From Acanthosepion pharaonis (taxonomy: Eukaryota; Mollusca; Cephalopoda; Sepiida; Sepiidae): a DNA stretch of 64,000 nt. The notes under the pieces are model-generated. The model saw only the letters and a program-made list of their open reading frames with translations, made no database searches and was not told the origin of the DNA. Below, in pieces: positions 47,101-56,100 of this stretch. Made by a program: the position numbers and the translations under genes. The DNA is taken from the NCBI GenBank assembly GCA_903632075.3, contig CAHIKZ030000026.1:556501-620500 (forward strand), given 5' to 3'. The stretch's first letter is position 1. Each line of letters opens with the position of its first letter.

Positions 47101-50100
47101 CGCAAAACTGGCCATGTCCAGTTGGTGGATTTGGCTAATACTGAAAAGTCCCCACTGGACATTCCAGCTCATGAGGCGGCACTTAGTTGTATTGCATTAA
47201 ATTTACAAGGAACTCGTCTAGGCACAGCATCAGAGAAGGTAAGTTTCATTGTTTTTTCCTTTTTTTTTTTTTTTTTTTTTTTTTCTGATTTTGAGAAGTT
47301 AAAAAATTAAAAACCCTGGGCAAAGGGTTTTGAAGAACATTTCTATATTCTTAAGTGCTCATCTTAACAGAAAGGTAGTGAAAGTGTGTTAAGATGATAT
47401 TCTGTTATATGCCATGTCCTGAAGGGACATGGACATTCATTTGCTGTTTGCAATTTCTTATCATTTGTAACTCTAACTTTTACTATCCTTCACACTTCCT
47501 GCTCTGCCATCTTTTTACACTAGCGAATTAGATAGGTGACTATGGCTCTCCACAACTTCCTATCTTTCGTAGATCTAAATAATGTCTCTTTACTATCCTT
47601 CCCAGTCCCTGTCTACCATTTATTTATTTACACAAGCTTGTTTGGTAGGCGACCCTGGCTCTCCACAACTTCCTATCCTTCATAGTTCTAAATAATATTT
47701 GTCTCTGCTATCCTTCTCAGCCCTTACTCTGCCATCTATTTACACAAATGCATTAGATTGGGTACTTGCTGTTTACCTCTGACCCTCTTATGTTTAATGC
47801 ATCCAGTGAGTGTCAAATTTTCCAACACCTCTTTTCTCACAATGTGTCCCAGACATTTTGTCTCTTTCTGATTCTAAGTACAAATTTTTTCATTCCTGTA
47901 CAAAGCGATCTATATCAAGTAAATAAATCATATAAGTAAGAAGGTGTAATGGATAGCGGCTTGGATTGAGGAATCGGAGAGCCGAGTTCAAATTCCAGTC
48001 AAATCCATTACGTTCACTTACATGCTAATAACCCTTGGAGAAGGTCTCTTGCCTCCTACATGCACCCCATCAACAACACCAAAATAAAGACCCTCCTGGG
48101 TATGATGATAAACTACATCCACGTCCTGGGTAAAACAAACTATGCCCAGCAGCAAGGCCTCTGACAGGAGGTTTTGGGGAACGTGGAATCACCTCTTAAT
48201 TGCTGGTGTTCCCAGGTCCACCCTGACCCAGGGTGGTAGCACCTGTTAGGGTCCCAGCTATGGGCAAATAGTTAACACTGAAACTGGGGTAAAAATGTAT
48301 TTTAATACCAGGAATACTTTGTAAAAAAAAAAAAAAAAAATATTATCAGCAATAATTTTCAAAAAAAAAAACTATTACTATATATTACCAACAATATGTT
48401 TTTGAAAAATATTACCAACAATATGTTTTTGAAAAATATTACCAACAATATGTTTTTGAAAAAATATTAAAAATATGTTTTTGAAAAAATATTAATACAT
48501 TTTGAAAAAAAAAAATTATTACCAGCAATACATTTACCAAAAAAAAAAAAATTATTACCAGCAATACATTTAAAAAAAAAAAAAAACTTATTACCAGCAA
48601 TACATTTAAAAAAACAAACTTATTACCAGCAATACATTTAAAAAAAAAACAAACTTATTACCAGCAATACATTTAAAAAAAAAACAAACTTATTACCAGC
48701 AATACATTTAAAAAAAAAACAAACTTATTAAAAATACATTTAAAAAAAAAAAACAAACTTATTACCAGCAATAATTTAAAAAAAAACAAACTTATTAATA
48801 CAAAAAAAAAACAAACTTATTACCAGCAATACATTTAAAAAAAAAAAAATTATTACCAGCAGTACATTTAAAAAAAAATTATTACCAGCAATACATTTAA
48901 AAAAAAAAAAAAAATTATAACCAGCAATACATTTTAAAAAAAATTATAACCAGCAATACATTTTAAAAAAAATTATAACCAGCAATACATTTTAAAAAAA
49001 ATTATAACCAGTAATACATTTTAAAAAAAAAAAAATTATAACCAGCAATACATTTTAAAAAAAAAAATTTTTACCAGCAATACATTTAAAAAAAAAAAAA
49101 AAAATTATTACCAGCAATACATTTAAAAAAAAAAAAAAAAAAAATTATTACCAGCAATACATTTTTAAAAAAAAACTTATTACCAGCAATAAAAACTTTG
49201 TCATCATTGAATAATCCATTGAAGTTGATATGCTGTAAAATACAACAAATGGGGAAATGATTCACTCCTGCCATACCAGATGCACTCTATCCAGAATCTT
49301 TTACCCGGTTGATTTATTTCTCTTGTTCACAATCACAGATTATTACATTCATTTAATTGATTACATGATAGAAGCAAAGAAAAGAATACTGAACTGTTAG
49401 GTAATATCAATTCTCCTATAGGACAGTGAATGCTTGACAATCTTCTCACAAATGAACAAAAGACTTGAAGTCAGAGAATATCGATTGACATTGCATTTAA
49501 ATTTTTGCAGATTAAAGTTGGCTGGAAAGCATGGAGCCAGAAGGGAGTTCCACAAAAGAGAAGCGCAAGGAACAAAACTGTCAGTGTAGAATTTATGGTT
49601 CTGTCTAACCAGCTCAACTGTAAATTGATGAGATCTTGATGCCAGTCTGGTACTGTGTTTAAATTCAAGATGTCTAGGTGAAGAGCGATACTTATTTCCG
49701 TTTAGTTACAGGAAACATGGCAAAAGGCCAAAAATGGGGAATAGGATGGTCTTCTTGTCTTAACGTTAAACTTAGCTAGCCACGATCACTGGCCCAAACA
49801 TACCACAATATTCCTAACGCCAAAACAATGCATTCTTTCTTGCCTTTCTTACTACATCCACCATAATACCTCATTGTCTCTATGAAAATCCTAACTAGTT
49901 TCCATATGTACAATTCATTATCTGTGGGGGGAGGGGAATAAAAAAAAACATGTTTAGGTGAAGAGCTCATCCAAACAATTACCATGAAAGTATTTATAGA
50001 AAGGAAATAGATGCAACTTTATAGTGGTGGAAAAGTGACAGCAGAGTTGCCAGGTGAGGACCAATAATATTGCTGATTCTTTTTTGAATTTTATCAAGGA

Positions 50101-53100
50101 GCTCAAGGTAAATTGCAGGGGCACCAGACCTTAGATGGCAGCAAATATTCTAAGCATGGGCAAATGGTAGATTTATAGATATGTAAGATAGATTCTGGAG
50201 AGAGAAATTCTATCACCTGACATAGTGAACTGATTTTCTTAGCAGCTGACCTAGCAATGGATTCAATATGATCTTTCCACTTCATGTCTGATGAGAACGT
50301 GAGCCCAAGAAGGTGCAATGAGTCACTTTTCTGGAGGTTAGCATCAAAGTTAGCAAAAGAAAAGATTGCTTAGAAAATTTGACACTCACAGGTTATATTG
50401 AAGACAAGAGGGACAGAGGAAAGCAGCACATAGCATATCTTAAGGAACCTGTGTCAATGGTTGTCAGACCAGAGATTGGGAGAGATAGCGAAAAGACAAT
50501 TTACTAAGCTACAAAGGACAAGAAATTGTAGAGAGCCATTATCAACCATGAAGGGACACAGCACATTGATGAGGATGATGATGTTTTTGATGATGAGGAT
50601 GATGATGTTTTTGATGATGAGGATGTTTTTATGATGATGATGAGGATGATGATGTTTTTATGTTGATGTTTTTTATTATGTTTTTATGATGATGATGATG
50701 TTGTTTTTTTATTATCGTCATCATCATCTATAAGTCCAGAAAGTTAGAAAAATTACTTGTGGATCTAAAGGTGCCAGTAAGATTTAATCGATTAAGATCT
50801 TTTCATATATTCCAAGAGTGGATGAAATATTTGAATGTAATTTATTATTTAAGGCTATCTCTCTCTTCCATTTTTTATAAATACTTTCATGGTAATTGTT
50901 CAGAGGAGCTCTTTGCTATTCTGCCTCGACTTTATGAATTTAAGTGCAGTACTAGACTGACGTTGAGATCTCATTAATTGACAGTTGAGCTAGATGTAGC
51001 CGTAAGTTCTATATTAACAGTTTCTTTTCTCAAACTTCTCACTTGTGGAACTCCCTTCCAGTTCCATGTTTTCCAGCCAACTTTAATCTCCAAAAATTTT
51101 AAATGCAATATCAATTGCTATCTACTGTCCTCCTGATTGCTCTTTCTACTCATTACTAATGTTTCTGCTCTTAATTTGTCCACATTCTGTAACCCCATGC
51201 ATTTTAGTGGCTTTACTGCCTTGCTTGGGGTGACACTGAATTAAAAAAAAAAAAAAAAAATTGGAACCGTTCCTAAATTGAATGCAAACATTTTTAGCTA
51301 ATGAAAATGTCTGTGCTTTAAATCTTGTTTTGTTATTGTTTCCTTTTCTTTTTTATGGTTTCACCTCTTCTTTCACAGGGAACTTTAATTCGTGTGTTTG
51401 ACACTTCAGACTGTACACAGCTCCATGAACTACGCCGAGGAGCAAACAGTGCTCATATATATTGGTAAGTGTTATCTCTGTACTGTAGGGGAACTTGGTC
51501 TACTCAAGTTTCCGTTCTTGTTTTTTTGCTTACCAGCTATATATAACAAAATTCAAGTAGTGTATACTACATAATACTTGATTAGTGCAGTAAAACATTC
51601 TTTAGTTAAACCATGGTAATTGAAAGGCATGGTAAAGTAATGGATAGTGGCTCGGATTGAGGAATTGGAGAGCCGAGTTCAAATTCCAGTCTAGTCCATT
51701 ACATTCACTTATGTGCTAATAACCCTTGGGTAAGGTATGAATCCTCTTCTTCTCCCTCCAGCTATGGATAAATAGCAGGACTGACCGGGTTTTATAGCCT
51801 TGCGTGGCAACTGGTCTACTGCAGAAATAAATGGCAACCAACTGCGGGTTTTGGAAATCTGCCTCATCAGTTATGTATCGAAAGCTACATGATCACTTAA
51901 GCGTGCATCCTGTATGGCACGTAACTGACCGAATTAAAAATAGATCCCTTATCAGTTATGTATCGAAAGATATATGATCACTTAAGCGTGCATCATGTAT
52001 GGCACGTAACTGACCGAATTAAAAATAGATCCCTTATCAGTTATGTATCGAAAGATATATGATCACTTAAGCGTGCATCATGTATGGCACATAACTGACT
52101 GAATTAAAAATAAATATCTTTAAAGTTACTAATGTACACATTAGCTTCACTAATCAAGGGAATTCCTGTATATAAATCTCCAAAGATTTTGTTAAATTCA
52201 ACCAACAATTTTTGCATTTTTACAATTTTTTCAAATAAGATATACATCAGGAGCAGAATTATGGATAAATTGTTTGAAATGATTATTTTTTTACCTATTA
52301 CATATGTAGTTCTTAATTTATACAAAGAAAATATTTAACCATGTCAGTGTGAAGATGGATAGAGATCATTTAATTTTAAATTATTATTTTTTTTCTGCAA
52401 TAAGTTATCAGCTTTTCCTGATTTTTATTTTTTTGATTTTTTTTTTTTTATTGGTTTATTACTTTGTTCGTTTTCAGTTTAAATTTTAATCAAGATTCAA
52501 CATTGCTTTGTGTGTCCAGTGATCACGGCACTGTCCATATTTTCTCTTGTGAGGACCCCAAGAAAAATAAACAATCAAGGTGAGGAAACTAATTTTATGA
52601 TTTGGTTTTAAAATACATTTTGGCAAACATGGACAAATGTGGCTGCAATAAGACAGTGTGTCAAATTGGTAAATCATAAATATTGCATTAGTTCTATTTA
52701 ATTGTTTTAAGTTTTAGAATGTTGTAAATATAAAAAATATTCTTGTAAATAAACAATCTAATAATTTTCCCTTTTAAAATGGGGAAGTCGTTGATTTGGG
52801 ATGCGACCTGTGCGGATACATTTTCAGCCAGTAATTTGATCAGGTCCCCAGTTGAGCCGGGGTCCATCGCCCAGGACGCAGAGATGAAAAAAATAGTTAA
52901 ATATTCTTCTCTTGCTGATAGATATTTTTTTTTACTCCTGTGGCAGTGGAGACTTCAGGGGTTATTGGCCCTCGTTCGATGGTGTTCCTTTGGAGGATTG
53001 GTGCGATTGCGTCTCGATTAAGGGACGAGCCTCGCGAAACGGAGTGGCTCTTGCAGCATGTCTCACTGGCGATGATTCGAGGTAATGCTTTCTCCATCAT

Positions 53101-56100
53101 TGCAGCTGGCAGAGGATAGCAAAAAAAAAAATTGTTTATAGTTTCTGGAATTGTCATCAATGGTCAACTGAACTTGCTTTGTTTCAAAGTCATTTGCATC
53201 TAATAAATAAATAGTGTTTAATATTTTTTTTGTTGTAAATTCCTTAAAACAAAAAGAAAAATGTTTAAATTCACTTTCATCCAATGTTTAGGTTTTAATC
53301 CAATTCTAATCATTGCTTTTTAAAACTATAAACATTGCCGAGGAGTAAAAGTAGTTAAAAAAAAAAAAAAGTGTTGTCAGGATTAAAATTTGTCCTTTTC
53401 ACACTACATCTTATCATGGGCACATTTTAATTTTAATAATCTTTAGCTTACCAAATGTTTCTCTGTAAAATGTTTTCTTCTTCCAAAACTTGATTATTAC
53501 TGTATTTTTACCTGCATTATAAGAGAAATTTTGACCAAAAAATAAAGGTAAAAAAGGTTTGCATGTATTATACACAGGTACATATTTTCAGTAACTTTTA
53601 TTCAGCTCTTATTTGAAACAGCAATTGTTTACAAAAGGAAAGGTATTTGATTTGTGCACAATGTTTCTTCATTCTTAATGAAAGACAATGTTTTTTTGTT
53701 TTTTTTTTTCATATTCTATTAATATATATAGAAATACAATAAAGTGATATCAAACAGAAAACTATAATAGATTAATTAATACCTTAAAATGTATTGTTGG
53801 ATATGTCTCGTTAGCACCTGTCACCAGAAAATTTTAAAATAAATTTTGAAACAAAGTAGGAGAAGAAACATGTGATAGCTGAACATCCGGTTAATTTATA
53901 TTTCGTAATATTGTGAAAAATTAAATATTTTAGTGAAATATATGTATAACATTGAGATTTTGATGGATAATGTGGTACTTTTAAAAAAGGTGTGGGGTGG
54001 GTAGCTGTACTACAAAATTAATTATGTTATATTCAAGAATGTAATTTATTGTCTGTTTTTAGCTTCAGAAGCATGGAGTCAGATTTAGCTGATGAATTTG
54101 TCCCAATTTTGACTTGCGTAAGAATGGGTGTTACATGATGAACAGAAAAATCAATGTACCAAAGCTGGTGTGGTTAAATTAAAAAGCTTTTCAACACATA
54201 TCCTTAAAAGGGTGAAAAGTTAATCTTTATATTATTTTATACTAGAAATAGTTTATTGATAATTGGATTTAAAGGCTGATGACCATATCATATTGAAACA
54301 TCAGTTCTCACAAGAACACTGAAATTAAAAAACTTTGAGTCAGTACCTATATAGGTGACCACTTGAGAAAAACAGGTGCTATAAGCTTGGATGTGTGGTG
54401 ATGTAATATATAATAGCTCAAAGTTGGAAGATGGAGAGCCAAGTTCCAATTCCAGTTGGGTTCATTGTATGCACTTACTTACAAATACCCTTGAGAAAGT
54501 TCTAAATCCACTGCTTCTCTCTCCAATTATGGGTTAATTAATAGGACTTCAGCAAATCATTGTTATCTCCCAAGACTTCTTAGAATCTAAATATATATTT
54601 TATAGACCATTAAAAAAAAAAAAATTTAAAATCAGAATTAGTTGAGATTGAACTCACAATTATTATCCCTGGGCAGGGTAGTATCCAACTTAGACTCAAG
54701 GTGCTTGGTACTAAACAAGGTTAAATATCAGCTATGGTGGGTTTAATTATTTATTTTTTTCATAGTCTGTATTGCTTCAAGCAAAGCAGTACAGCCATTA
54801 AAATGCAAGGGGTTACAGGGTGTGGAAGAATTAGGAACAGAAACATTACTCTTTTCTCTTTCTGTTCATTATTAATCAAGAGGACAGTAAATAGCTATTG
54901 ATATTGCATTTACATTTTTACAAATTAAAGTTGGCTGGAAAGCATGAAGCCGCAAGGAAGTTCCACAAGTAATAAATGCGAGAAAATAAACTGTCAGCCT
55001 AGAAGTTATGGCTACATCTAGCTAGCTCAACCGTAAATTGATGAAATCTCATTGCCTGCCTAGTATTGCACTTAAACTTGGGCAGAAACATTATACTAGA
55101 GCTCCTTAGCCTGAAAGATGAAGCTATAGAAACGTATCCCATAATCAGTTGCAAAAATAATTCTCTATGATACAGGGTATTCAACAGAATGTACATTGCA
55201 ATGTCTACATTTAAATAAGGGTGAACTAATGTAAATACCATGGGCATCAACAGATTTCTTAACTATTATGTTTCCAGGGGGTGAAATGTGGCTATGTGAA
55301 GAAAGATGAAACAAGAGGATTAACAAAACTTTATTAGTTAAAATACAATTCGAATGGTGAGTGTAGCTGCTGGATGCGTAAGGATAAGATGGGGACCTTG
55401 GAGATCCGTCTAGCTCACCTTAGTTTCATAGCTGAATTACCTGTACCCAGAATGATCCTGTCCTCCCAAAAAGGGGATGTGGCAAAAAGTCTTATTTTTC
55501 ACCCATCCGGTCGAAGGGGGATAACTTTTCTTAAGTATTTTCGTTCGGGGGCCAACTGTGCGTTAACATTAACACAGAAAGAAGCTCCTTCATTTACCAT
55601 ATATATTTGAATATCGTTATCGTACAAGTTTTTCATTATGCAAAAAAAAATTAGTGATTAGGAGACTATACCAGGTGATTTTTTTTTTTTTTTTTTTTTT
55701 TTGAGAAGTTAAAAATCATGGATTTTTGGTGACTATTTGAACAGGTAATTTTTTGGTGACTGTAACCTACCTAGTAAGCCTACATTCTAATGGTACTCTT
55801 AATTAACCTTAACTGTACAAGTAAACTCCTGTAGCCTAGATTCTTTCTGTTGCTAATGAACATTAGAACATCATTAACAAGTGTTCCGCTTAAAATCTAC
55901 AAATATCTTATATAAATGAAGAATTAACAATGTCTTTCTTTTCTCTACTTTGCGTTCATCGTTCGCACGTGTTTACATCACTGTGCTATTGCTTTTCTAA
56001 CAGCACCCTTTTTGTCTAATATTCAAAGTTTCAGTTGTGTTCCTTATTCGGTCTTCCTCTGTTTAGTTAAATTTATTTATTATATTCTTTACATTTACCG

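Noticed and set aside
47048..47310. Extension of the WDR45B exon past 47238 as a longer coding region
   Set aside because: A consensus donor gtaagttt follows ASEK exactly where the next exon supplies GTLIRVF; reading beyond enters a T-run.
52897..53160. 87-codon minus-strand frame
   Set aside because: Shadow of the plus-strand RT-derived domain at 52779-53119.
55374..55610. 78-codon frame [18 protein letters not shown]...
   Set aside because: Lies within a possible LTR-like block on the opposite strand; no family recognised, so not called as a gene.
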